A DNA stretch of 64,000 nt from an uncultured Methylocystaceae bacterium (GCA_937870755.1 CALMZV010000027.1:186001-250000); one strand, 5' to 3'. Positions 44,430 through 53,915 are shown, counted from the first letter of the stretch. Numbers and translations: made by a program. The notes: generated by a model from the letters alone, not told the origin.

Positions 44430-45785
44430 ATGCGTTATGAAAGCCAAAAAATCGCCGCCTGGTACTGGTACGGCGCACTGCTTGTCTTCGCCTTGCAGGT
44501 GACGTTCGGTCTGATTGGCGGCATCGTCTACGTCCTGCCGAATTTCCTTTCGGAACTTCTGCCCTTCCACTCGATCCGCATGTTGCACACCAACGCGCTG
44601 ATCGTCTGGCTGCTGCTCGGATTCTTCGGCGCGGCCTATTACCTGATCCCCGAGGAGTCCGAACGCGAGATCTACTCGGAGAAGCTGGCCTATATCCAGC
44701 TCGCGATCTTCATGTTGGGCGGCGTGTCGGCAGTGGTCGGCTACCTGTTCGGCGTGACCGCCTCGCACGGCCGCTCCTATCTTGAACAGCCGCTGTGGAT
44801 CAAGTTCGGCATCATCGTGGCCGCGCTCATCTTCCTGTTCAATATCTCGATGACGGTGCTGCAGGGCCGCAAGACGGCGATCACCAACATCCTGCTTCTG
44901 GGCCTGTGGGGCATCGCGATCTTCTTCCTGTTCTCGCTCTACAATCCGGCGAACCTCGTGCTCGACAAGATGTACTGGTGGTACGTCGTGCACCTCTGGG
45001 TCGAGGGCGTGTGGGAACTGGTGATGGCCTCCATCCTCGCCTTCCTGATGATGAAGATGACGGGCGTCGACCGCGAGGTCGTGGAAAAGTGGGTCTATGT
45101 CATCGCCGCCACGGCGCTGTTCACGGGCGTGCTCGGCACCGGTCACCACTACTACTGGATCGGCACGCCGTCCTACTGGCAGTGGATCGGCTCCATCTTC
45201 TCCTCGCTCGAGGTCGTTCCGTTCTTCGCCATGGTCGTGTTCTGCTTCACCATGGTGTGGAAGGGTCGCCGCGACCATCCGAACAAGGCCGCGCTGCTGT
45301 GGTCGCTCGGCTGCTCGGTGCTGGCGTTCTTCGGCGCGGGCGTGTGGGGCTTCCTGCATACGCTGCACGGCGTGAACTACTACACGCACGGCACGCAGGT
45401 GACGGCCGCGCACGGGCATCTGGCCTTCTTCGGCGCCTATGTGTGCCTCAACCTGGCCATCATGAGCTACGCCTTCCCGCATCTGAAGAACCGCGCGCCG
45501 TATAACCAGGTGCTCAACATGGCGAGCTTCTGGCTGCTGTCGAGCGGCGTGACCTTCATGACGGTCACCTTGACCTTCGCGGGCGTGGTGCAGACGCATC
45601 TGGAACGCGTGAACGGCATGTCCTATATGGATGCGCAGTCGCAGCTCGGGTTCTTCTACCTGATGCGCTTGGGCGCGGGCATCGTGACGGTCGTCGGCGC
45701 GCTGCTGTTCATCTATGCTGTCCTCGTGCCCCGGACGAAGGAAGCCATCAGCCCCGCGAGCGCTGCGACTGCGCCGGCTGAATGA
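44430..45785 (+). CDS. norB: Nitric oxide reductase subunit B
   Basis: Catalytic subunit of 451 aa, 12 membrane helices expected, reducing two NO to N2O. Metal ligands visible by spacing to the Pseudomonas enzyme are His53 and His330 (low-spin heme b), His328 (heme b3), and His188, His239, His240 with Glu192 (non-heme FeB). Length and the absence of an N-terminal quinol-oxidase extension mark the cytochrome c-dependent cNOR type, consistent with norC next to it. The start ATG at 44430 has CCGGAGAA upstream. Confidence 0.96.
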   Translation: MRYESQKIAAWYWYGALLVFALQVTFGLIGGIVYVLPNFLSELLPFHSIRMLHTNALIVWLLLGFFGAAYYLIPEESEREIYSEKLAYIQLAIFMLGGVSAVVGYLFGVTASHGRSYLEQPLWIKFGIIVAALIFLFNISMTVLQGRKTAITNILLLGLWGIAIFFLFSLYNPANLVLDKMYWWYVVHLWVEGVWELVMASILAFLMMKMTGVDREVVEKWVYVIAATALFTGVLGTGHHYYWIGTPSYWQWIGSIFSSLEVVPFFAMVVFCFTMVWKGRRDHPNKAALLWSLGCSVLAFFGAGVWGFLHTLHGVNYYTHGTQVTAAHGHLAFFGAYVCLNLAIMSYAFPHLKNRAPYNQVLNMASFWLLSSGVTFMTVTLTFAGVVQTHLERVNGMSYMDAQSQLGFFYLMRLGAGIVTVVGALLFIYAVLVPRTKEAISPASAATAPAE

Positions 45786-45796
45786 AAGGCAGCGAC

Positions 45797-46606
45797 ATGA
45801 ACTACGTTCCGCCCGCCATGCAATCCTCGGCCGATATTCCTTTCTATCAGCCGACGGGACGCGAATGCGAACTCTTCGAGATCGCATTCCGGCGGCGCCT
45901 GCCGCTCCTGCTCAAGGGGCCGACGGGCTGCGGCAAGACGCGGTTCGTGTCGCACATGGCGGCGCGGCTCGGCCTTCCGGTCGAGACCGTCGCCTGCCAC
46001 GACGATCTGACGGCGGCCGACCTCACCGGCCGCTATCTCATCAAGAACGACGAGACGGTGTGGGCCGACGGGCCGCTCGCGCGCGCCGCGCGCCGCGGCG
46101 GCGTCTGCTATCTCGACGAGATCGTGGAGGCGCGCAAGGACGTGACCGTCGTCCTGCATCCGCTGACCGACGACCGTCGCATCCTGCCGCTCGAACGCAC
46201 CGGCGAAACGCTGCACGCGCCGGAAGACTTCATGCTCGTGATTTCCTACAATCCGGGCTACCAGTCGATCCTGAAATCGCTGAAGCCGTCGACCCGCCAG
46301 CGCTTCGTGGCCATCGAATTCAATTATCCCGCTGCGGATGTGGAAGCCGCCATCGTCGCGCGCGAAAGCGGGCTTGATCTCGACATGAGCCGCGCGCTGG
46401 TGCGGCTCGCCGAACGGCTGCGCGCGCTGAAAGGTCAGGACCTGGAGGAAGGCGCTTCCACGCGTCTGCTCGTCGCCTGCGCGACGCTGATCGCCGGCGG
46501 CGCAAAGCGCGACGAGGCGATCCTCGCCGCGATCGTCGAGCCGTTGACCGACGATCCGGACGTCAAACGCGGCCTCATCGATCTCGTCGCCGTCACCCTT
46601 GGCTGA
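45797..46606 (+). CDS. norQ: NorQ, MoxR-type AAA+ ATPase
   Basis: ATPase of 269 aa needed with NorD to insert the non-heme iron of NorB. Walker A is GPTGCGKT at 41-48, Walker B is in VCYLDEIVEA, and the arginine region PSTRQRFVAIEF is typical of the CbbQ/NirQ/NorQ group. ATG at 45797 is taken because AAAGG lies upstream; ATG at 45782, overlapping the norB stop, is also possible and would add five residues. It lies 6 nt before norD. Confidence 0.92.
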   Translation: MNYVPPAMQSSADIPFYQPTGRECELFEIAFRRRLPLLLKGPTGCGKTRFVSHMAARLGLPVETVACHDDLTAADLTGRYLIKNDETVWADGPLARAARRGGVCYLDEIVEARKDVTVVLHPLTDDRRILPLERTGETLHAPEDFMLVISYNPGYQSILKSLKPSTRQRFVAIEFNYPAADVEAAIVARESGLDLDMSRALVRLAERLRALKGQDLEEGASTRLLVACATLIAGGAKRDEAILAAIVEPLTDDPDVKRGLIDLVAVTLG

Positions 46607-46612
46607 ACGACC

Positions 46613-48562
46613 ATGTCGTTCAAGGACGCCTTCTCGCATCTGAAATTCTGGGAGCCCGAGGAGTCCGTCGGCCATATCTGGGACGAGATGGCGCGCGGTC
46701 TGGAAACGACCCCGCATTTCCCGGAGGCCGCCGTCCGCCTGAGCGAGGCGCAGGGCGCGCTGATCGTGTTCTTCCGCGGCCTGGGCGGCGGGGGCGCGGT
46801 CGAGATCAAGGCGGGTGTGGAAATCGTCGCCAATCATCGCCGCTCGCTGCGCCGCAGGCTCGGGCACGGCACTGAGATGACGAAAGCCGCGCGATTCGAC
46901 GGCGTGGCGCTCACCCTGCCCGAAACCATCGACGAGACGCCCGACCCGCGGCTCAACCGCGGATACTACCTTTGGCTTGCCGCGCTCGCCGCCATCGCCG
47001 AACCGGCGTCGCCGCCGCCCTCCGATGCTTTGCAGGCGGATGTAGCGCGCCTCGTGCGCGCACATGACCTCGCCGAGCGCGCGGTCGAGACCTTTCCCGG
47101 CCTGCGGGGGCTGCGCGAGGAACTTTATCGCGCGGCGCTCGCCACGCGCCCGCGCACCAAGGCGCCGCAGGTCGAAACCGAGATCGAGGACTGGATTCGC
47201 GCGCGGCTCGCGGAGGAGGCGCTCCCGCGCGACGGCGCCAATCTGCAACGCGCGCTGGCGGGCGACGAGGAGGCGCGCGCGCGCCTGATCGCGCCGGCGG
47301 GCTACCGCCCCTATCGGCCGTTGCTGTTGTGGGGCGAATACGCGCCCGCTTCCGCCCCCGGCCCGAAGCGCGACGACGAGGACGGCGAGCCCGGCGCCGG
47401 CGGCCAGGACGGCGACGGCAAGCGCCGCAAGGCGGAGCGGCGCCAGAGCGATCAGGCCGACCGGCGCGACAGCCTCATCCTGCACCGGTTCGAGTCGATC
47501 CTGTCGATCGCCGAGTTCCTCAACATCAACCGCCAGGTCGACGACGACGATCCCGACGGCGCGCGCAAGGCGGCCGACGACGCCGACACGATCGGCGTGG
47601 TGAAACACCACAAGAAGCCGAAGACGCTGCTGAAGCTCGATCTCGACCTGAGCCCGGCGGACGTCGACCGCGAACGCATCGCCGCGCAATTCACCTATCC
47701 AGAATGGGACTGGCGAACCAGGACGCTGCAACCCGATTGCACGCGCGTGCTGGAAAACCGCTCGCGCGGCGACGGCCCGCCGCTCAAGCTGGACGCCGCC
47801 GCGCGCCGTCGTATCGAGCGCGTGCGCCGGCGGTTCGAATCGCTGCGGCCGCGCCGGCGTCTGATGTCGCGCCAGATCGCGGGCGACGAACTCGATCTCG
47901 ACGAAGTGGTGCGCGCGCGCGCCGACTGGCGCGCCTGCGGCATGGGCTCGGAGCGCCTTTATCGCGCCGCGCGCAACGAGGAGCGCGATCTGGCCGTCGC
48001 CGTGCTGATGGACGTGTCGCGCTCGACCGAAAGCGCGGTGCATGGGCGCAGCGTCATCTCCATCGCGCGCGAGGCGCTGGTGGCGCTGGCGCGCGGGCTG
48101 GACGCCTGCGGCGACCGCGTCGGCCTGTTCGCGTTTTCCTCGCTGCGGCGCGACCGCATCTTCGTCGACCGCTGCAAGGATTTCGACGAACCGTTCGGCC
48201 CTGCGGTCGATGCGCGGATCGCCGCGCTCAATCCCGGTTTCTACACGCGGCTCGGCGCCGCCATCCGCCATGTGTCGTTCCGGCTGGAGGAGCAGAAGGC
48301 GACGCGCAAGCTGCTGCTCATCATCACCGACGGCAAACCGAACGATCTCGACCATTACGAGGGAAGGTTCGGGCTGGAGGATACGCGCCACGCGGTGCAG
48401 GAAGCGCGCCGGTCCGGACAGGCTGTGTTCGCGATTGCGATCGACTCGGCCGCGCGCACGCAACTGCCGTTCCTGTTCGGCCGCGCCGGCTATTCGCTGA
48501 CCGCCGAACCCGAACGTTTGACCGAGGCCCTGCCCGGCATCTGGCGCCATATCGTGGCGTAA
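46613..48562 (+). CDS. norD: NorD, von Willebrand factor A domain protein
   Basis: Partner of NorQ, 649 aa, the usual NorD length (about 620-640). The N-terminal part is helical. A charged linker rich in Asp/Arg/Lys lies near residues 245-290. The C-terminal von Willebrand A domain has the MIDAS residues in LMDVSRSTES (about 465-474) and LIITDGKPND (about 570). NorD is thought to bring the NorQ hexamer to NorB so that FeB is inserted. It ends 32 nt before nnrS. Confidence 0.93.
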   Translation: MSFKDAFSHLKFWEPEESVGHIWDEMARGLETTPHFPEAAVRLSEAQGALIVFFRGLGGGGAVEIKAGVEIVANHRRSLRRRLGHGTEMTKAARFDGVALTLPETIDETPDPRLNRGYYLWLAALAAIAEPASPPPSDALQADVARLVRAHDLAERAVETFPGLRGLREELYRAALATRPRTKAPQVETEIEDWIRARLAEEALPRDGANLQRALAGDEEARARLIAPAGYRPYRPLLLWGEYAPASAPGPKRDDEDGEPGAGGQDGDGKRRKAERRQSDQADRRDSLILHRFESILSIAEFLNINRQVDDDDPDGARKAADDADTIGVVKHHKKPKTLLKLDLDLSPADVDRERIAAQFTYPEWDWRTRTLQPDCTRVLENRSRGDGPPLKLDAAARRRIERVRRRFESLRPRRRLMSRQIAGDELDLDEVVRARADWRACGMGSERLYRAARNEERDLAVAVLMDVSRSTESAVHGRSVISIAREALVALARGLDACGDRVGLFAFSSLRRDRIFVDRCKDFDEPFGPAVDARIAALNPGFYTRLGAAIRHVSFRLEEQKATRKLLLIITDGKPNDLDHYEGRFGLEDTRHAVQEARRSGQAVFAIAIDSAARTQLPFLFGRAGYSLTAEPERLTEALPGIWRHIVA

Positions 48563-48594
48563 GCTGTCGTAGCGATTCGAATGCACGTGACGAG

Positions 48595-49797
48595 ATGACC
48601 AAGACGACGATGGCGCGCGCGCGCGCTTGGACCGGCCCAGCCTTGTTCAGCTACGGTTTCCGGCCGTTCTTCCTGTTCGGCGGGGTATACGCCGGGCTCC
48701 TCGTCGCCGTCTGGACGCTGTTTCAGTTCGGTCTCGCGCCGCTGCCGAGCGCGCTGCCGCCGCTCGCCTGGCACGCGCACGAGCTGCTGTTCGGTTATGC
48801 GCCGGCGGTGGTGGCGGGCTTTCTGCTGACCGCCGTGCCCAACTGGACCGGCCGTTTGCCCGTGGTCGGCATGCCGCTGGTGTGGCTCTCGGCGCTGTGG
48901 CTTGTCGGCCGTTTCGCGGTGGCGTTCTTCGGCTTCGTCGGCCCGTTCGCGCTATATGCGCTCACGATCGCCTTTCCTTTGGCGCTCGCCATCGTCATCG
49001 GCCGCGAGATCGTCGCGGGCGGCAACTGGCGCAACCTGAAGGTGCTGGCCGCCATCGTCATGCTCGCGGTCGCACAGACGCTTTTTCATGTCGAACTCTG
49101 GCGCACCGGCCATCCGGAAATGGGCGAGCGGCTGGCCATCGCCACGCTGGTGCTGCTGATCGCGATCATCGGCGGACGCATCATCCCGAGCTTCACCATC
49201 AATTGGATCAAGCGCGCCAATCCCGGCCGCATGCCGGTTCCTTTCTCCACCTTCGACAAGGTTGCAATGGTCGCGGCCGGCGTCGCGCTCCTGGCATGGA
49301 CGGCGCTGCCGCTGCTGGGCGGACGTTCCAGCGTGGTCGGCGCGTTTCTCGGCGCGACGGCGCTCATGCATTTCGTGCGGCTCGCGCGCTGGGCGCCGGA
49401 CCGCACCTTGCGCGAACCGCTCGTGACCGTGCTGCACGTCGCCTATGCCTTCGTGCCGCTGGGCTTCGTCCTAGCCGCACTGGAGGCGTGGCGCGGCGAC
49501 GCCGCGCTCGAAACGGCGACGATCCATACATGGGCCGTCGGCGCGATCGGCTTGATGACGGTCGCGGTCATGACGCGCGCCACGCGCGGCCACACCGGCC
49601 ACGCGCTCACCGCCCCGCCGAGCACCGTCGCCGTCTACGGCGCGCTTTTCGTCGCCGCGCTCGCGCGCATCTGCGCGGCGCTCCTGCCCGCGCATGCGAG
49701 CCTGCTCATCGGCGTCGCCGGCGCTGCTTGGGCGCTGGCCTTCCTCGGCTTCGCGCTCGTCTACGGACCGCTGCTGGCCAGCCCGCGCAAATCCTGA
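48595..49797 (+). CDS. nnrS: NnrS-family membrane heme-copper protein
   Basis: Membrane protein of 400 aa with about 12 hydrophobic segments. Family marks are FSYGFRPFFLFGG at the start, WHAHELLFGYAPAVVAGF, and GGRIIPSFTINW in the middle, with conserved His in WHAHE. NnrS binds heme and copper and protects against nitrosative stress. It is commonly part of NO-responsive regulons. ATG at 48595 has a weak ribosome site; ATG at 48610 is an option. It is the last recognisable denitrification gene. Confidence 0.9.
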   Translation: MTKTTMARARAWTGPALFSYGFRPFFLFGGVYAGLLVAVWTLFQFGLAPLPSALPPLAWHAHELLFGYAPAVVAGFLLTAVPNWTGRLPVVGMPLVWLSALWLVGRFAVAFFGFVGPFALYALTIAFPLALAIVIGREIVAGGNWRNLKVLAAIVMLAVAQTLFHVELWRTGHPEMGERLAIATLVLLIAIIGGRIIPSFTINWIKRANPGRMPVPFSTFDKVAMVAAGVALLAWTALPLLGGRSSVVGAFLGATALMHFVRLARWAPDRTLREPLVTVLHVAYAFVPLGFVLAALEAWRGDAALETATIHTWAVGAIGLMTVAVMTRATRGHTGHALTAPPSTVAVYGALFVAALARICAALLPAHASLLIGVAGAAWALAFLGFALVYGPLLASPRKS

Positions 49798-49869
49798 GCG
49801 CGTTTGCTTGCGTGCGCCGCATCGAGCGGCGATCATGCCGCCAAAGCAAACGAAGCGCGCGAGGAAACG

Positions 49870-50679
49870 ATGTTCGACAACCTGTTTTCGCTGAAAGGCC
49901 GCACCGCCGTCGTCACCGGCGGTTCGCGCGGCATCGGCAAGGCGATGACCAAGGCGCTGCTGGCCTATGGCGCGCAGCGCGTCTACATCACCGCGCGCAA
50001 GGCGCCTGCGTGCGATGCGACGGCCAAGGAGCTGACCGCGCTCGGCCTCGGCGAATGCGTGTCGCTGCCGTGCGATCTCTCGAACATGGACGGCGTCAGG
50101 AAATTCGCCGACGCGCTCGCCGCGCGCGAGAGCAGGCTCGATATTCTGGTCAACAACGCGGGCGCCGCCTGGGCCGCAGATTTCGACGCCTTTCCCGAAA
50201 ACGGCTGGGACAAGGTGGTCGACCTCAACATGAAGACGCCCTTCTTTCTGACCAAGGCGCTGGCCGGGCTGCTGCGCGCCGGCGCGCAGCCCGATCGCCC
50301 GGCCAAGGTCGTCAACATCGCATCCATCGACGGCATTTTCGTCAATCCGATGGAGACCTATCCCTATGCGGCGAGCAAGGCGGGCCTCATCCATCTCACG
50401 CGCCGCATGGCCGTGCGGCTGATCAGGGACAATATCGTCGTCACCGGCATCGCGCCGGGTCCGTTCGGCTCGGACATGAACGTCGCCGCGCGCGATCATG
50501 CGGACGACGTCGGCAAACGCGTGCCGCTCGGGCGCATCGGCCACGACGAGGACATCGCCGGCGCCGTCGTCTATCTGTGCTCGCGCGCGGGCGACTACGT
50601 GGTGGGCTCGACCATCGCGGTCGACGGCGGCATCGTGTTCGGCAAGCCGGGGTTCGAGGGAACGACCTGGAACGACTAG
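49870..50679 (+). CDS. Short-chain dehydrogenase/reductase
   Basis: Classical SDR of 269 aa. The cofactor loop TGGSRGIG is at residues 16-23, NNAG is near 95, the catalytic Ser is in NIASIDG, and Tyr/Lys lie in YPYAASKAG. It is an NAD(P)-dependent oxidation or reduction of a hydroxyl/keto group, and the FabG/gluconate-dehydrogenase-like type is likely. ATG at 49870 is preferred because GAGGAAAC precedes it; the frame opens at 49804. It lies 72 nt after nnrS, so it may be read through from the nor operon, but its function belongs with the catabolic genes downstream. Confidence 0.85.
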   Translation: MFDNLFSLKGRTAVVTGGSRGIGKAMTKALLAYGAQRVYITARKAPACDATAKELTALGLGECVSLPCDLSNMDGVRKFADALAARESRLDILVNNAGAAWAADFDAFPENGWDKVVDLNMKTPFFLTKALAGLLRAGAQPDRPAKVVNIASIDGIFVNPMETYPYAASKAGLIHLTRRMAVRLIRDNIVVTGIAPGPFGSDMNVAARDHADDVGKRVPLGRIGHDEDIAGAVVYLCSRAGDYVVGSTIAVDGGIVFGKPGFEGTTWND

Positions 50680-50711
50680 CTCGCCCGCGTCATCGCGCCA
50701 GCCGGCGCGGG

Positions 50712-50763
50712 ACGCCTGCTTGGAATGCCTGCTTGGGACGCCTGCTTGGAATGCCTACGTGTG
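50712..50763 (+). repeat. Four 13-bp tandem repeats
   Basis: ACGCCTGCTTGGA (50712-50724), ATGCCTGCTTGGG (50725-50737), ACGCCTGCTTGGA (50738-50750) and the degenerate ATGCCTACGTGTG (50751-50763) run head to tail between two convergent SDR genes. Units one and three are identical, so the array may also be seen as two 26-bp units. Confidence 0.85.
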
Positions 50764-50783
50764 GCGCCGGCGCGGTGCCTGCG

Positions 50784-51557
50784 CTACCGCGACTGCATGC
50801 GCGCGCCCGCGTCGAGATTGAGCGTGGTCGCGTTGAAGTAGGAATTTTCAACGATATGGCGCACGAGGCTCGCGAATTCCTCCGCCTGTCCCATGCGATG
50901 CGGATAGAGGATCATGCGGTCGATAATCGATTGCGAGACATTCTCCGGCATCCCCGCCACCATCGACGTCTCGAACAATCCAGGCGCGATGGCGACCACA
51001 CGAATGCCGTTTGGCGCAAGATCGCGCGCGACGGGCAGCGTAAGGCCCATGACGCCCGCCTTGCTCGCGCTGTAGGCCGCCTGCCCGACCTGCCCTTGCC
51101 AGGCGGCGCCGGACGCCGTGTTGACGATGACGCCGCGCTCCCCGTCCCGCCCCTCGGGCGCATTGCGCGCCATCGCCTGCGCGGCGAACCGCACCACATT
51201 GAACGTGCCGGTGAGATTGATGGCGATCACCTTGTTCCATACCGCCAGCGGAAACGGCTCGCCTTTCGATAGGGTCTTCGCGGCGTCCGCCACGCCCGCG
51301 CAATTGACCGCCACATGCAGCGCGCCGAAAGCATCGACCGACTTGCGCACGCCCTCGCGCACACTGTCCTCGTCCGTCACGTCGATGTTCAGCGCGAGAC
51401 CTCCGGCGCCGAGTTCGGCGGCGAGCGTTTTCAGCTTCGCCTCGTCGCGGTCGAAGCCGACGACCCGCGCGCCGCCCGCCGCGAGCGCACGCGCCGTCGC
51501 CATGCCCAGCCCGGAGGCCGCGCCCGTGACGATGGCGACCTTGTTAGCCAACTCCAT
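50784..51557 (-). CDS. SDR, 3-hydroxyacyl-CoA dehydrogenase type 2-like
   Basis: SDR of 257 aa. The cofactor loop TGAASGLG is at residues 11-18. An Asp after the second strand (VVGFDRDE) favours NAD. The active-site Ser is in VNTASGAAW and Tyr/Lys in AAYSASKAG. The long insert after GEPFPLAVWNKV and the PHRMGQAEEFASLVRHI ending match type-2 (HSD17B10-like) 3-hydroxyacyl-CoA dehydrogenases. ATG at 51557 is preceded by GAGGAAAG. It lies 24 nt behind a thiolase gene and is probably cotranscribed, giving the third and fourth steps of a beta-oxidation round. Confidence 0.86.
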   Translation of the reverse strand: MELANKVAIVTGAASGLGMATARALAAGGARVVGFDRDEAKLKTLAAELGAGGLALNIDVTDEDSVREGVRKSVDAFGALHVAVNCAGVADAAKTLSKGEPFPLAVWNKVIAINLTGTFNVVRFAAQAMARNAPEGRDGERGVIVNTASGAAWQGQVGQAAYSASKAGVMGLTLPVARDLAPNGIRVVAIAPGLFETSMVAGMPENVSQSIIDRMILYPHRMGQAEEFASLVRHIVENSYFNATTLNLDAGARMQSR

Positions 51558-51581
51558 GATCTTTCCTCTGCGTGCAAGAAT

Positions 51582-52820
51582 TCAACGGCCGAGAATGGTG
51601 ACGCAGGCGACGGCTTCCTCCACCCCTTGCAGTCCCCCGCCGTTTTCCGCAATGGCGAGCCGCGCGCCTTCCACCTGCCTGCGCCCCGCCTCCCCGCGCA
51701 ATTGCAACGTCAGCTCGTGCACCTGCCCGAGGCCCGTTGCGCCGACCGGATGGCCCTTGGATTCGAGGCCGCCCGAAGGATTGACCGGAATGCGTCCGCC
51801 GAGCGCGGTGTCGCCCCGCGCGGACATGGGGCCGCCCTCGCCAAAATCGCAGAAGCCGAGATTCTCGATCTGGATGATCTCGCCCATCGCGGTCGCGTCA
51901 TGCACCTCGGCCACCGAGATGTCCTTCGGCCCCACGCCTGCCTTGTCGTAGGCGCGTTTCGCGGCCAGCGCCGTGCAATGGCGCGATACGTCGGAAAACT
52001 CGCGGTCGCTGCCGGTCTGCAGCACGCACGCGAGCACGCGCACGGCGCGCGACTTGTCCAGCCCGTGGCGTTTCAGTCCGCTTTCCGTGGCCACGATCGT
52101 CGCCGCCGCGCCATCCGACACCGGCGAGCACATCGGCAGCGTGAGCGGATAGGAGATGGGCGGGGCGGCCAGAACCTCCTCGACGCTGTAGGCCATGCGA
52201 TACTGCGAAAGCGGATTGTCGACGGAGTGTTTGTGGTTCTTGGCCGCGACCGCCGCGATCTGCTCGCGCGTGGTGCCGAACCGCGCCATATGCGCGCGCG
52301 AGAACGCGGCGTAGACGTCCATGAACACGCTGTAGGGCTTGTCCGACATCGTGCCGGGCGGCGGCGTGACGCCCTTGCCGAGTTCCAGCAGCCGCGCGCG
52401 GATTTCCTCGTCGCGGCTCACGTCCCATGCGCTGTCGAACACCGCGAACATCAGATCGCGATCCCTGGAATACATTTTCTCCGCGCCGACGGCGAGCGCG
52501 ATGTCGCCTTCGCCGGCCTTCAGGAAATTCACCGCCAGATTGAGCGCGCTGGCCCCGCTCGCGCAGGCGTTCTCCACGTTGACGACCGGAATTTCGCCGA
52601 TGCCCATCGAACGCAGCGCGATCTCGCCGCGGATCATGTGCTGGCGCTCCATATGGCCTTGCGAGGCGTTGGCGAAGAACGCGCCCTCGATCGCGCTCCT
52701 GTCGAGGCCGGCGTCGCCCAGCGCGCCCTCGACCGCCTCGCGCGCCATCGTCTTGATGTCCTTATCGAGCAACCGTCCGAACGGTGTCATGCCCACGCCA
52801 ACGACATAGACGGGTTCCAT
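51582..52820 (-). CDS. Thiolase-family acyltransferase (SCP-x/acetyl-CoA acetyltransferase-like)
   Basis: Thiolase-fold protein of 412 aa. The nucleophile is Cys86 (ENACASGASA) and the second active site is GGLESKGHPVGATG with His. The pattern is that of the SCP2/SCP-x thiolase group used in branched or side-chain beta-oxidation rather than FadA. It lacks the usual CxG near the C-terminus (CVTILGR), as in other SCP-x types. The start ATG at 52820 has GGAGAA upstream. It heads the pair with the type-2 dehydrogenase gene. Confidence 0.85.
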   Translation of the reverse strand: MEPVYVVGVGMTPFGRLLDKDIKTMAREAVEGALGDAGLDRSAIEGAFFANASQGHMERQHMIRGEIALRSMGIGEIPVVNVENACASGASALNLAVNFLKAGEGDIALAVGAEKMYSRDRDLMFAVFDSAWDVSRDEEIRARLLELGKGVTPPPGTMSDKPYSVFMDVYAAFSRAHMARFGTTREQIAAVAAKNHKHSVDNPLSQYRMAYSVEEVLAAPPISYPLTLPMCSPVSDGAAATIVATESGLKRHGLDKSRAVRVLACVLQTGSDREFSDVSRHCTALAAKRAYDKAGVGPKDISVAEVHDATAMGEIIQIENLGFCDFGEGGPMSARGDTALGGRIPVNPSGGLESKGHPVGATGLGQVHELTLQLRGEAGRRQVEGARLAIAENGGGLQGVEEAVACVTILGR

Positions 52821-53118
52821 CGCCTTCTCCTGTTTCGCCGGCGCGCGCCGGGTCCGAACGCATCTGGCCGCAACCGACCGCCGAACCGACTCGGCGGCAG
52901 GTTGCCGGGCGCGCATCTGCATCACGGGTTGAGCCGCCCGATGCCTTGCAGACGTTTCCTCGCGCGACCGTCGCGGCGCCGCATATTGTTCGTCTTGCGC
53001 CGGCGCCCCGGCCAATTATCATGGCGATGCAACGGCAATGCAAACGCCGTGTCAAACAGCGCAGGTCGACGGAACGGGGCAAGCGTACCCCGTGGAATGA
53101 ACCGATCGGGGGGAACGC
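52821..53118. other. 298-bp divergent intergenic region with a hairpin
   Basis: The region lies between the thiolase and enoyl-CoA hydratase genes. It has a 6-bp perfect inverted repeat ACGGGG/CCCCGT with an 8-nt loop at 53074-53093, 25 nt before the hydratase start. It may be an operator or an RNA hairpin near the ribosome site. A TATCAT element near 53020 could be a -10. A short open frame spans the region but has no coding features. Confidence 0.4.
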
Positions 53119-53907
53119 ATGGCCGAAGACGACGTTGTAATCGAGCGTCGCGGATCGGCCGTCTGGATGACGCTCAACCGTCCATCGGCGCTCAACGCGA
53201 TAACGCCATCCATCGTCGAGGGGATCGCGCGCGCGCTCGACAGCGCGGAGAACGATCCCTCCGTCGTCGCCATCGTGCTGACCGGCGAAGGGCGCGCGTT
53301 TTGCGCCGGCGCCGATCTCAAGTTCGTGCGTTCGCAGACGCAGGGCGATGAGGCGGCCGTTTCGCGTTTCCTCAATTCCATCCTCGCGCTGATGGCGCGG
53401 CTGGAGAAGTTCCCCAGGCCGGTCATCGCGGCTATCAACGGGCTGGCGCTCGCCGGCGGTCTGGAGCTTGTCCTGTGCTGCGATCTCGTCGTCGCCGCCC
53501 GATCGGCGAAGCTCGGCGACGCGCACGCCAATTTCGGCCTGCTGCCGGGCGGCGGAAGCTCCGTTCGCCTGCCGCGCAAGATCGGCCCGACGCGCGCGAA
53601 ATACCTGCTCTACACGGCCGATTTCCTGCCCGCTGAAACGTTGCGCGACTGGGGGCTGGTCAACGAAGTCGTCGAGGATGGCGAACTGGGCGCGGCGACC
53701 GGTCGGCTGATCGGCAGGCTCGCGACCAAGAGCACGCTGGTGCTGCGCCGCATGAAGGCGCTGGTGGACGACGGGCTCGAACAGCCCGTCGAGACGGCGC
53801 TGCGGCAGGAATTGCTGGCCAGCGAGGTCCACGCCTTCAGCCACGACATGCGCGAGGGCCTCGCCGCCTTCGAGGAGAAGCGCAAGCCGAATTTTCTTGG
53901 ACGATGA
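53119..53907 (+). CDS. Enoyl-CoA hydratase
   Basis: Crotonase-fold protein of 262 aa. The first oxyanion element is GEGRAFCAGADLK. The second, LALAGGLELVLCCDL, keeps the first catalytic Glu. The second Glu position is in DAHANFGLLPGGGSS, which has Asn/Ala instead. It ends in EKRKPNFLGR. The start ATG at 53119 follows a GGGGGGAA ribosome site. It overlaps or nearly touches the PaaK-like gene downstream, so the two act in one pathway. Hydration or isomerisation of an unsaturated CoA ester is expected. Confidence 0.87.
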   Translation: MAEDDVVIERRGSAVWMTLNRPSALNAITPSIVEGIARALDSAENDPSVVAIVLTGEGRAFCAGADLKFVRSQTQGDEAAVSRFLNSILALMARLEKFPRPVIAAINGLALAGGLELVLCCDLVVAARSAKLGDAHANFGLLPGGGSSVRLPRKIGPTRAKYLLYTADFLPAETLRDWGLVNEVVEDGELGAATGRLIGRLATKSTLVLRRMKALVDDGLEQPVETALRQELLASEVHAFSHDMREGLAAFEEKRKPNFLGR

Positions 53908-53915
53908 GGAACGAA

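Noticed and set aside
45713-48586. Minus-strand open frame of about 957 codons opposite norQ and norD
   Set aside because: The plus strand has norQ and norD with Walker and MIDAS motifs. The minus frame has Arg/His/Gln-rich low-complexity residues only.
52784-53140. Small gene in the thiolase-hydratase gap
   Set aside because: A 118-codon Arg/Pro-rich frame that overlaps both neighbours' starts, with no ribosome site or motif.
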